Source of the DNA: a bacterium
GTDB taxonomy: Bacteria > Patescibacteriota > Patescibacteriia > UBA9934 > GWF2-40-263
Length of the DNA stretch: 39,609 nucleotides
Direction of reading: 5' to 3'
Assembly (NCBI GenBank): GCA_020051955.1
Contig: JAGVQB010000047.1
Location: 1 to 39,609, forward strand
Part shown: positions 8,640-17,449 of the stretch, piece by piece
How the letters are laid out: each line of letters opens with the position of its first letter
How positions within the stretch are numbered: position 1 is the stretch's first letter
Notes under the pieces: model-generated
The model's database searches: none
The model's input: the letters and a program-made list of their open reading frames with translations, nothing else
What the model was told of the DNA's origin: nothing
Made by a program: the position numbers and the translations under genes

Positions 8640-9727
8640 GTGATAAGAAAGTATTACTTTTAACATCGGATTTTCCACCAAAAGAAGGCGGTGTGGCCAG
8701 ATACCTGCGCGCGCTGGCGGGTTTTTTTCATGACCAGATTGAGGTTGTGTGCGATCCAGATGAACACTGGCAGGAGTTTGATCCAATGGCTGGATATCCG
8801 ATTTTTCGTCGAGAGCTATTATCAAAAAGCGGAATCATGCGTTGGCGAAAGTCGGTTTCATTTTTGCGAGAGTTCAAAGATCGCTACCGCGCTGTCATCG
8901 TCAGCCACGTGTTGCCGTTTGGCACTGCCGCGTGGATCGCGAGCAAGTTTACTAAGTTGCCATACATTGTCATCGTGCACGGAATGGACATCCGACTTGC
9001 TTCTCGAACATTGAAAAAAAAATGGATCGCGAAAAAAGTTTTGACTGGCGCGCGCGTGGTAGTCGCGAACTCTAACGCGCTCGCGCAAGAAGTTGCTGAT
9101 ACTTTTGGATTGAAACAAGTCCTGGTTGTTTATCCGTGCGTGTCAGATTGTGTTTTGACAAAGCGAGATATGGATCAAGAATCATTTAGACTATTAACGG
9201 TGAGTCGTCTTGTTGAGCGGAAGGGTCACGTGTGCGTGTTAAACGCGCTTGCTCTTTTGAAACAATCTGGAAAACTTGGAAAGATCAGATATGACATTGT
9301 CGGAGATGGCCCAATGGAAGGAAGCCTGAAAAGCATAGTTGATGAACTTGGTTTGACCGATTGCGTTGCGTTTCTAGGACGTGTCAGCGACGAAAAGCGA
9401 GGGGCGCTATTTTCTGGCGCGGATCTGTTTGTCATGCCAGTGTCAAACGACCCTGTGGATAAGGAAGGCTTTGGACTTGTGTACATTGAAGCGGCGTCGC
9501 ACGGCGTTGCGTCTGTCGCGACGAGAGTCGCTGGGGTTGATGAGGCTGTGATTGATGGGCAGACTGGAATTTTGCTTGATGGGCAGGACGCGAACACGCT
9601 TGCGAGCGTGATTTTACAGCTAGTCAATGATTCGCAATTGCGTGAACGCCTTGGACTTGGTGCTTTTGCGCACGCGAAAAAGTTTGTGTGCGGTGAACAG
9701 ATGGAAAAACTACGGCCGTTTTTATGA
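8636..9727 (+). CDS. Glycosyltransferase family 4
   Basis: 363 aa; TSDFPPKEGGVARYLRAL N-terminus, VSRLVERKGH and DLFVMPVSNDPVDKEGFGLVYIEAAS motifs; ATGA overlap with upstream gene. Confidence 0.9.
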   Translation: MSDKKVLLLTSDFPPKEGGVARYLRALAGFFHDQIEVVCDPDEHWQEFDPMAGYPIFRRELLSKSGIMRWRKSVSFLREFKDRYRAVIVSHVLPFGTAAWIASKFTKLPYIVIVHGMDIRLASRTLKKKWIAKKVLTGARVVVANSNALAQEVADTFGLKQVLVVYPCVSDCVLTKRDMDQESFRLLTVSRLVERKGHVCVLNALALLKQSGKLGKIRYDIVGDGPMEGSLKSIVDELGLTDCVAFLGRVSDEKRGALFSGADLFVMPVSNDPVDKEGFGLVYIEAASHGVASVATRVAGVDEAVIDGQTGILLDGQDANTLASVILQLVNDSQLRERLGLGAFAHAKKFVCGEQMEKLRPFL

Positions 9728-10431
9728 GAAGTATTTCTGTCATCATTCCAACATATCAGCACGCGGGTTCGATCGTTAAATGTTTGGAATCGCTTTTCGC
9801 GCAAACAAGACTTCCCGATGAGATAATTGTGGTTGACGATGGGAGCACTGATAACACACAAGATAGGCTCGCGCGGTTTGAATCGAAGATTACGTACATC
9901 GCACAGAACAATGAGGGCGCGCCATCCGCGAGGATGCGTGGGTTTGGTGCGTCAACTGGGGCTCTCGTGCTTTTTTGTGACGCGGACGTATTGTTAGCGC
10001 GAAACGCGCTTGAAAAATTAGAACAAGCCCTTGATTTGAATCCTGGCGCTTCGTACGCGTATTCGAGTTTTGCGTGGGGAACAAAGAAATTTTCTTCCAG
10101 ACCGTTTGACGCGCGAGAACTTCAAAAGGGAAATTTTATCCACACAACAGCCCTAATACGTCGAGAACATTTTCCTGGTTTTGATATTGATCTGAAACGC
10201 TTTCAAGATTGGGATCTGTGGTTGACAATGTTTGAGCAAGGACATATTGGTGTGTTCGTGAATGAGGAATTATTCAGTGTTACTCAAGAACGAGGAAGAA
10301 AAAATATTTCTCGTTGGCTTCCATCGTTCGTTTATAACATACCTTGGCAGAAGATCGGTTGGGCACCGCGAGCTGTTCGTGAGTATCTGAATTCAAAAAA
10401 AATTGTTTTTAAAAAACATCATCTATTATGA
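9724..10431 (+). CDS. Glycosyltransferase family 2
   Basis: 235 aa; SVIIPTYQHAGSIVKCLESLFAQTRLPDEIIVVDDGSTDNT, DADVLL. Confidence 0.92.
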   Translation: MRSISVIIPTYQHAGSIVKCLESLFAQTRLPDEIIVVDDGSTDNTQDRLARFESKITYIAQNNEGAPSARMRGFGASTGALVLFCDADVLLARNALEKLEQALDLNPGASYAYSSFAWGTKKFSSRPFDARELQKGNFIHTTALIRREHFPGFDIDLKRFQDWDLWLTMFEQGHIGVFVNEELFSVTQERGRKNISRWLPSFVYNIPWQKIGWAPRAVREYLNSKKIVFKKHHLL

Positions 10432-11957
10432 GACAATTTTTCGACAAGATGTTTTGGCGATCGTTTTCGGTTATTGTTGTTATTTACCTAATAGCAACAC
10501 TGGCGTACCAAAGCGATTACTCAGGCTTGATTCTATTCGTAATGGCTGTGGCTTCAGCGTTTTTGTCATACAAGAGTTTGCACAGGGGGCTGGCTCTTGC
10601 GTTCCTAGAATTATTTTGTAATCCCCACGGAGTGCTTGTTATTGCCCCGTTTTTTGGTTTCAGTTTCACGTTGCGCATGGCGATCTTTGTTGGCGTGATG
10701 TTAGGGTGGGGGATTGGCATCTTTACGCGCCGTTACCATATCAGCATTCACGATGTTCGTTTGAAGCAGTTTATACTTTTAGCTCTTGCCATCGCGATTG
10801 GGTTTATTATGGGCGGTGTCTCAAGAGACCCATCAATTGTTTTCTCCGATGGAAACGCGTATTTCTTTCTATTGTATATTTTTCCGATCCTGTCGGTTCA
10901 CTGGACCCAAGAGCGTCGCCACGAATTACTGCAACTTCTTGCCTCCGGCGCTGTGTGGGTGTTATTTCTTTCGCTCGGACTTTTGTATGTATTTTCACAC
11001 TTTGGCGAAAATACACTGCGAACAGTTTATACTTTTTTTCGAGATTTACGGGTCGCGGAGATAACGAACCTTGGCAGTGGTGCATATCGAATCTTTATTC
11101 AATCTCAAACTTTTGTTGTTATATTTGGGTTGATGTTCTTTTCGTTTTGCGCGTTCGTGAATTGCAAACGATGGTGGATACTTTTCGAAAGTTTAATTAT
11201 TACTATTCTTCTTTTGTCTTTATCGAGAAGTTTCTGGGTTGGACTTGCTCCCGCGGTTGTGTTGATTATTGCTTTGATTTGTTCCAAAGGTCGCGCGTCT
11301 TGTCGCGCGCTGATGAAACAAGTTCCGCTCCATCTAGCCGCCGTTTTTTTAGGTGTCGCGATGATATACATCGTCGTACTTTTTCCAATCCCGCCACAGC
11401 GCGTTGATAGTTCTTTTTTGGCGGAGACCTTCAAAGATCGTGCGGTTGAGGATCAAGAGGTCGCGATTTCGAGCCGATGGAATCTTTTGCGTCCGATGGT
11501 TAATTTAATTATTGAAAGTCCGCTTGTTGGGCATGGCTTTGGAAAAGGCGTGACATTCCAAACAGACGATCCTCGCGCGCGCGAGGTTTCTCCCGATGGA
11601 ACATGGACAACGTATTCAATGGAATGGGGATGGCTTGAGTTGTGGATCAAGATGGGATTACTGGGGCCGGTGGGGTTTCTTTACCTAGCATTTGAGATTG
11701 TAAAAAGATTTTTGAGAGGTATTAATGGCGAGAATGGTTGGTTGTCAATTGGTTTGATTGCAAGCCTCGTATTTATCTACGCCACACATTTGTTCTCGCC
11801 CTATCTCAATCATCCCATTGGTCTTGGTTTACTTCTATTCTTGATTCCGTTTCTTCCAACAAAAAACAGCGACGCTATACCAGTCGCCGTCCTCGAATTC
11901 GAACCAAGACTGAAGGCGGCAAAAGAGATGCCTGTTACCGCGTCTCGATCTACGTAA
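10428..11957 (+). CDS. O-antigen ligase/polymerase-like (Wzy_C-type) membrane protein
   Basis: 509 aa polytopic; SLSRSFWVGL and large loop with LVGHGFGKG typical of O-antigen ligase-like proteins. Confidence 0.75.
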   Translation: MRQFFDKMFWRSFSVIVVIYLIATLAYQSDYSGLILFVMAVASAFLSYKSLHRGLALAFLELFCNPHGVLVIAPFFGFSFTLRMAIFVGVMLGWGIGIFTRRYHISIHDVRLKQFILLALAIAIGFIMGGVSRDPSIVFSDGNAYFFLLYIFPILSVHWTQERRHELLQLLASGAVWVLFLSLGLLYVFSHFGENTLRTVYTFFRDLRVAEITNLGSGAYRIFIQSQTFVVIFGLMFFSFCAFVNCKRWWILFESLIITILLLSLSRSFWVGLAPAVVLIIALICSKGRASCRALMKQVPLHLAAVFLGVAMIYIVVLFPIPPQRVDSSFLAETFKDRAVEDQEVAISSRWNLLRPMVNLIIESPLVGHGFGKGVTFQTDDPRAREVSPDGTWTTYSMEWGWLELWIKMGLLGPVGFLYLAFEIVKRFLRGINGENGWLSIGLIASLVFIYATHLFSPYLNHPIGLGLLLFLIPFLPTKNSDAIPVAVLEFEPRLKAAKEMPVTASRST

Positions 11958-12897
11958 GTACCGTGCCGTCAATGTCGGGGTGGCCAGCAATAAACGCGGA
12001 GGCTGACATTTTTGGTTTGCCTTCGGGTTGTAGTTCAAGAATTTCCAATGTCCCATTTGACGCAGAAACAAACACGCGATCTTTTTTAATTGAAATTGTC
12101 CCAGCCGGTAAATCAGCGGATAAATCTGTTAGTCGCATTCGTATCAGCTTAATGCGCACGGTTGAATCGTCAGATGATCGCACAAGACACCACAACCCCG
12201 GCCAGACGCCAAATGCCCTGTGTTTGCGTTCAATTACGTCCATTGGTTCAGACCAGTCCACGTGCCCATCCTCACGTGCAAGAAGCTTTGTAAGCGTCGC
12301 CTTGGATTCATCCTGACGCATTGGGACGATATCGCCGCAAGCGTGACGCTTAAGAGTTTCTACGAGGAGCCTAGTGCCGGTCGCCTTCACTTTTTCCTCC
12401 AGGCACTCATACGTCTCATCTGAATCAATTGTGATAGGTTCGCTTGCGAGGATTGGTCCGGTGTCCATTCCCTCGTCCAACAGCATAACCGAAACGCCGC
12501 CTTGAGCGTCACCAGAAAGAATTGTTCCTTGCATTGGTGATGGTCCGCGGTGGCGTGGAAGTAGAGAAGGATGCACATTAACAACTCCTAATTTTGGTAT
12601 CTGCAAAACAGCTGGAGGCAGAAGTTTGCCGTACGCTACGACCACAAAAATATCAGCAGCGAATTTTTTTAGATCCTCGACGGCCGCTAGATCACGCCTT
12701 AAGGATTCTGGTGAGACCACAGGTAAACCATTTTCCATCGCAAGAACTTTTATCGGTGAAGGAGTAAGATTTTTCCCTCTTCCGACTTGTTTGTCAGGCT
12801 GTGTTACAACGCAAACAACATTGAACTTTTTTTCGTCAATAAGCGCTTTAAGAAATGGGCAACTAAACGTTGGTGTGCCAAAGAAAATAATCTTCAT
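11950..12897 (-). CDS. fmt: Methionyl-tRNA formyltransferase
   Basis: 315 aa; MKIIFFGTPTFSCPFLKAL, VNVHPSLLPRHRGPSPMQGTIL. Confidence 0.95.
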   Translation of the reverse strand: MKIIFFGTPTFSCPFLKALIDEKKFNVVCVVTQPDKQVGRGKNLTPSPIKVLAMENGLPVVSPESLRRDLAAVEDLKKFAADIFVVVAYGKLLPPAVLQIPKLGVVNVHPSLLPRHRGPSPMQGTILSGDAQGGVSVMLLDEGMDTGPILASEPITIDSDETYECLEEKVKATGTRLLVETLKRHACGDIVPMRQDESKATLTKLLAREDGHVDWSEPMDVIERKHRAFGVWPGLWCLVRSSDDSTVRIKLIRMRLTDLSADLPAGTISIKKDRVFVSASNGTLEILELQPEGKPKMSASAFIAGHPDIDGTVLT

Positions 12898-13367
12898 AAT
12901 TCTGGCGTGCTTGTGAAACGGACCACTTTATCTATAAACAATATCCCGTCCAAATGATCGATCTCATGCTGAAGAACGATTGCAAGCAACCTGCTGGCTT
13001 TGATGTCTAGTTTATTTCCATCACGTGAAAGCGCGCTTACCTTCACCTCACGGTGTCTGCGGACAATTCCTTTGAAACCAGGGATCGAAAGGCAACCTTC
13101 TTCTGATTTAATCTTTCGTAACGAGACAGAAACGATTTTTGGATTGATAAATACTTGCGCGCCGTCCCCAACATCAACAATGATGATTCGTTTATTCTCG
13201 CCAATTTGTGGCGCCGCGAGGCCGACCCCATTTTCTACGTAAAGCGTCTGTATGAGATCGTCAATCAGTGTTTGTGTTTCCAGGTTTGTGATCTCTTCAA
13301 TTTTAAGAGTGGTTGATTTTTTTCGAAGCCTGTCGTCTGGGTGCCTGATTATTTGGCGGCTAGTCAT
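12894..13367 (-). CDS. def: Peptide deformylase
   Basis: 157 aa; GVGLAAPQIG, EGCLSIPG, HEIDHLDG. Confidence 0.96.
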   Translation of the reverse strand: MTSRQIIRHPDDRLRKKSTTLKIEEITNLETQTLIDDLIQTLYVENGVGLAAPQIGENKRIIIVDVGDGAQVFINPKIVSVSLRKIKSEEGCLSIPGFKGIVRRHREVKVSALSRDGNKLDIKASRLLAIVLQHEIDHLDGILFIDKVVRFTSTPEL

Positions 13368-13382
13368 AGGTTGGAAACGCTA

Positions 13383-15203
13383 TCAAGAGTATAGCGTTGT
13401 GTCAATGATATATCTATCTGGAAGTTGAGAAAAGATGGCGCCAAGTTCATGGAATCTTTCGTTGGAAATGCCGATCTCAAGAATTGCTCCCTTGCATGAT
13501 TGAGTTTGTTTTTTGCCGAGCACTATTCCTGGAATTGTCGTAAGTGTTTTTTGTAACAGTTCCAACGCGACTTGTGCCTTATGATCTTCAGGCTCTGTGA
13601 TTGTGACGCGCGCCCAACGAACTGTTGGTGGCAATCGATAATCTCGTCTGGAAGTCTGCTCTTCAGTAGCCAACGAGATCGGATCGTTCAACACACTTGT
13701 GAGTAGCTCTGGGCTGGAGGTCTGAATGATAAACGGTGAGCGTGATGAATATGCGACGAATCTCCACTGCCACACATCTCGCACAAGCGAAGTAAGCGCC
13801 GACGGCTCCGATGAGTATATTGGCATGTCTATGTTTGTGGCTACAATAAGATTAAATCGTTCTGGCGAAAAGGGGTCGTAGATAGTTTCAAGATAAAAGT
13901 TTGTCGCGACTACAATTGATGCGTCCGAGGAAGTCGCGTGTTCCTTATCGACGATCCGTACACTTGTGTTTGGAAAATGACGTGAAAGCTCTTGAGCGAT
14001 TTCTTGATTTCCGGGTCCAACGCGCGAAAAGTCGCGTCCTCGACATGATGGACAATGCAGAGGCAGAGGTAAAGCTTGGTGACAACGGGCGCATTCAAGC
14101 CGATTTGGAAACACGGCAAGAGACGTCTCACAAGCAGGACACAACCATCGGTGCGCGCACGACTTGCACATGAGCAATCTTGAGACTCCTTTCTGGTTAT
14201 GAGCGCAAAGCACGCGTCCTCCCTGATTCAGAACTTCAGAAATTGCCTCGAGAGTTTGATAGCACATGGTCTCGCGATCGCGTTCTTGTTTGATATCAAC
14301 GACTTGAGTCTGCGCGTTAGAATTCCACAAAAGAATTTCCGATTCATCGAAACGATCGAGGACATTGGATGTTGGCGCGTTGTCAAATAGAAAGATGTTA
14401 GCCCCAAATCGTTTATGAATCGTCCAAGCAAGTGATCGCGCGTCAAAACGTGGATTGCGATCTGTCTGCTTAAAGTTGCTGTCGCCTGAGCGCACTATGA
14501 ATATGGAAGTAATCTTTGAGTCGATCATCAAAAGAGCGGCACGCGTCCCAATCATTATTCCAGTTGGTGACGCGCGAAAGTGTTCCCATCGACGGAATCG
14601 TTGTGTTGGCGATTCATCTCCGGTTATAACGCACGTATCAAAACCAGTTATGTGAGTTCGTATCAGATCTACGTCACGCACAGTCGGCGCTAAAATCAGA
14701 ACCTTGTGATTTTCCTGAGACTGCAAGTATCCCATGATTAACGCGGTGGAGCGGCGTATGTCTGGCGATTGAATGAATAGTTTATTGCGTCCGTGCATCA
14801 GCCTAACAATTTGTCCGATATGTTCCGCCTCGGATCGCGGAAGCATTACTGGTAAATTGCTTACACTTTGGACCTCGGCTTCCTCACTGCGTTTTGGTGG
14901 ATGTTGTATAGCGCAATACAAAACAGTACTAGCTGATACTGCCAGATCATCAGCTAGCCATTCAAAAAAAGAGAGCTCATCCTCCCTTAGTGCCAAGCCT
15001 TCATAACGCGCCTTAATTGTTTTTAGTTTGATTCCGCGTTCTGGTTTATCTTTGAGTCTCTTTACGATCCCCCAAAGTGTTTCGTTCCGATAGGGCACTT
15101 CGATTAAATCGCCACACGAAAGATTCACGCCTTCCGGGACAAGATAATCAAAGACTCGCAGACGACGGCTTTGGCGTTTTAGTGGGTAAACCTCGGCGAT
15201 CAT
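13383..15203 (-). CDS. priA: PriA-like primosomal protein N' with degenerate ATPase motifs
   Basis: 606 aa; eight-Cys zinc region CKSC..CPAC...CARC..CPSC and PriA-like N-terminus; synteny priA-def-fmt; no GKT or DEEH motif at the expected positions. Confidence 0.8.
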   Translation of the reverse strand: MIAEVYPLKRQSRRLRVFDYLVPEGVNLSCGDLIEVPYRNETLWGIVKRLKDKPERGIKLKTIKARYEGLALREDELSFFEWLADDLAVSASTVLYCAIQHPPKRSEEAEVQSVSNLPVMLPRSEAEHIGQIVRLMHGRNKLFIQSPDIRRSTALIMGYLQSQENHKVLILAPTVRDVDLIRTHITGFDTCVITGDESPTQRFRRWEHFRASPTGIMIGTRAALLMIDSKITSIFIVRSGDSNFKQTDRNPRFDARSLAWTIHKRFGANIFLFDNAPTSNVLDRFDESEILLWNSNAQTQVVDIKQERDRETMCYQTLEAISEVLNQGGRVLCAHNQKGVSRLLMCKSCAHRWLCPACETSLAVFPNRLECARCHQALPLPLHCPSCRGRDFSRVGPGNQEIAQELSRHFPNTSVRIVDKEHATSSDASIVVATNFYLETIYDPFSPERFNLIVATNIDMPIYSSEPSALTSLVRDVWQWRFVAYSSRSPFIIQTSSPELLTSVLNDPISLATEEQTSRRDYRLPPTVRWARVTITEPEDHKAQVALELLQKTLTTIPGIVLGKKQTQSCKGAILEIGISNERFHELGAIFSQLPDRYIIDTTLYS

Positions 15204-15994
15204 AAATCGTTCAAATGGAATTGCGCGACCAGGTATCCAACACCAAACGGCGCTTCATACGACAAAATTTCTGGGCGGACGTTCTTCTTTTCTAAAACGC
15301 CAAACAGGATCAAGATTTGCTCATAAAGGCATTGACCTGAAGCAGAAATAATTTTGGACTCAAGATTAAGAAGCGCGGAGGTTGAGAGATTTTTGACCGC
15401 CTCAAGAACTGCGTGATCGTATTGTTCGCCTTCTGGATGGAAACCAAGTGGTGCCTGTGTAGTGAGACAGTGAGAGAGATCGCCTGACGCCACTACCGCG
15501 ATTCGTTTGTTGCTCGCGTCAATTACTTCTTTCAAAGCCGAACCAAAACGTAAGTGTTCGCGGTTGTCCAAGCCTGAATAGGTAGCTGGAATTATTTTTG
15601 CGTCAAGATCTCGCGATAGGTAATACAGAGGGACGCCAGTACCAAAATCCAAAGACGCAAAAGAGTCGAGTGTGAATGGAATTAATTCCTTTCGCATTCG
15701 ACGTTGAATTTGAGCAATTAGTTCAAGATCGGGCGACAACTCTTGGTTGATACTTAGATTCCCAAACTCTTTGAAATCAATAGTATATTCATCGTGAAGA
15801 TTCACTGAAAACGCGTCGTGGTGTTGTCCTGAATGTGACGAAAATACAATAATTGTTTCAGGACGAGCCAAAAATAATTCATCAGTAAGACGCTCAAGGG
15901 CTTTTTGTGTCTTCTCGAGAGATTTAAGATTCTCCTTTCCGATAGATGGGATGAGAAGAGGGGTGTGAGGTGTGATAGCTGAAAAAATCAACAT
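15200..15994 (-). CDS. MEMO1/AmmeMemoRadiSam-B / LigB-like class III extradiol dioxygenase superfamily protein
   Basis: 264 aa; SAITPHTPLLIPSIG, VVASGDLSH, FSSHSGQHHDAF. Confidence 0.75.
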   Translation of the reverse strand: MLIFSAITPHTPLLIPSIGKENLKSLEKTQKALERLTDELFLARPETIIVFSSHSGQHHDAFSVNLHDEYTIDFKEFGNLSINQELSPDLELIAQIQRRMRKELIPFTLDSFASLDFGTGVPLYYLSRDLDAKIIPATYSGLDNREHLRFGSALKEVIDASNKRIAVVASGDLSHCLTTQAPLGFHPEGEQYDHAVLEAVKNLSTSALLNLESKIISASGQCLYEQILILFGVLEKKNVRPEILSYEAPFGVGYLVAQFHLNDL

Positions 15995-15998
15995 AATT

Positions 15999-17435
15999 TT
16001 AGTTTATTGCCGATTCGATTTCAGAGGGTTTTTTGAGTGTTTCGAGGGCTGTCGTAAGAGGTTGAGAGAGAGGATGAATTGTCACAGAACGTTCATCTGT
16101 CCAAACGACTTGATTCCATTTCCAACCGTATGCGACAAAAGTCGCCTCGTCGGCAATGTGTCTACGAGCGCCTTCAGAGATAACAAAAACTTCTGCTGTG
16201 CCGCGCGAGGCAATAAGAGTGCCATCTTGAAAAGTTATTGGTTCGCCGCGTTCGTAAGCATTTAGATCAGCGAGTTCTGCTGGAACAATTGGGCGGCCAG
16301 CGAAGCGATTTACCAAAATTTCTTTTGAGAAAATCGGGCGCTTAAAACCATTCTCAACGTAGAATACCCCGCCAGTTGTTTTGTCTTGCAAGAGAATACC
16401 ATCAGGGTGCACAGACGAAACAGTGATCGGATCTCCCTCGGCGTACGGTTTTAATTCTTCAAAAGAGACATCAACAATTTCATCTTGTGAAAAACCAGTC
16501 GTCTTGAATGCTTCTTGTGATGTAAAACCGCGGCGCGTGTCGTCGACGATCAGGTACACTGTCCCGCGTGGTGAGCGAAGCAGAGAATAATTTGGGAAGG
16601 TAATTGCTTGTCCGATCGGATATGCATCAAGCGCGCTTGGCGGAACCTGGACAAGAGTGTTTGGATTGAAACGCGAAAAGAAGGCCGCTCTTGAGGTGAT
16701 CGGTCTGCGTGATCCGTTTTGAATAAGCCATATTCCGCCAGACGTTTCGTCTTGAAGAAGCGCGCCCGTTGGATATTCAGAATAAAACCAACGAGTCCAA
16801 ATGGCTACGAAGTTTTTATTTCCATTAAGGTGTGGCGTGTACGTGTAAAGCGATGCGGTCGCGTTATTAACTGGCATCACGAGAGTGCCGTCAATAACCG
16901 CTTCGATTCCTGGGCCTACGCCAGCTTCAGTAAATCCGCGACGCGTGAGATCTGATAAGTACGATTCGCGGATGCGTTGAGCTGAATAAAAAACTTGAGC
17001 CGCGAACCCGCGAAATTTTTGCAACCGTGGGTCAGACTTTGAACAATCATCGCAAATCGCATAACCCATTGCCCAATCCAGCTGATCCTTTGAGGGGCTA
17101 TCGTCCTCAACAAGACTCTGTTCGCGTTGTAATAATACGAGAAGAAATTTTGGGCTAATGTCAAAAGCCGAAGAAGCGTTCAGGATCATCTCTGCGGCGG
17201 ATCTCTCAACTCCATCTATGTCCCTCGCGCGATATTGAGCAAGTGAACCTCGCGAGAGGAATGCCTGAATCTGCGCGAGGCTCATGCTTTCAACATCCAG
17301 CATTTCCTCATCAGAAATAAGATAATTCAAATTTACATTCTGTTCATCTTGAGCACGCAAAAATAGGGAAGGGGAGGGGCAACTAAAAATCACCAGAAAC
17401 AACAAAAGTGTAGGGGCTCTTCGCATAACCATCAC
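15999..17435 (-). CDS. Secreted protein with N-terminal helical domain and about four repeats
   Basis: 478 aa; signal peptide RRAPTLLLFLVIFSCPSPSLFLRA; repeats of form G.LL....G..YLI..G.+R.I.s...F. Confidence 0.65.
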   Translation of the reverse strand: MMVMRRAPTLLLFLVIFSCPSPSLFLRAQDEQNVNLNYLISDEEMLDVESMSLAQIQAFLSRGSLAQYRARDIDGVERSAAEMILNASSAFDISPKFLLVLLQREQSLVEDDSPSKDQLDWAMGYAICDDCSKSDPRLQKFRGFAAQVFYSAQRIRESYLSDLTRRGFTEAGVGPGIEAVIDGTLVMPVNNATASLYTYTPHLNGNKNFVAIWTRWFYSEYPTGALLQDETSGGIWLIQNGSRRPITSRAAFFSRFNPNTLVQVPPSALDAYPIGQAITFPNYSLLRSPRGTVYLIVDDTRRGFTSQEAFKTTGFSQDEIVDVSFEELKPYAEGDPITVSSVHPDGILLQDKTTGGVFYVENGFKRPIFSKEILVNRFAGRPIVPAELADLNAYERGEPITFQDGTLIASRGTAEVFVISEGARRHIADEATFVAYGWKWNQVVWTDERSVTIHPLSQPLTTALETLKKPSEIESAIN

Positions 17436-17449
17436 AGTATAGCGCGTTT

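Noticed and set aside
7498-9861. Antisense ORFs across the glycan genes (7498-7701, 7613-7840, 7920-8264, 8261-8620, 8858-9118, 9226-9861)
   Set aside because: They lie opposite well-supported CDSs and have compositions typical of antisense translation, with no recognisable motifs.
10706-11407. 233-aa ORF overlapping the O-antigen ligase-like gene in another frame
   Set aside because: Cys/Arg/Ser-rich shadow ORF; the 509-aa frame has coherent transmembrane segments and an ATGA coupling.
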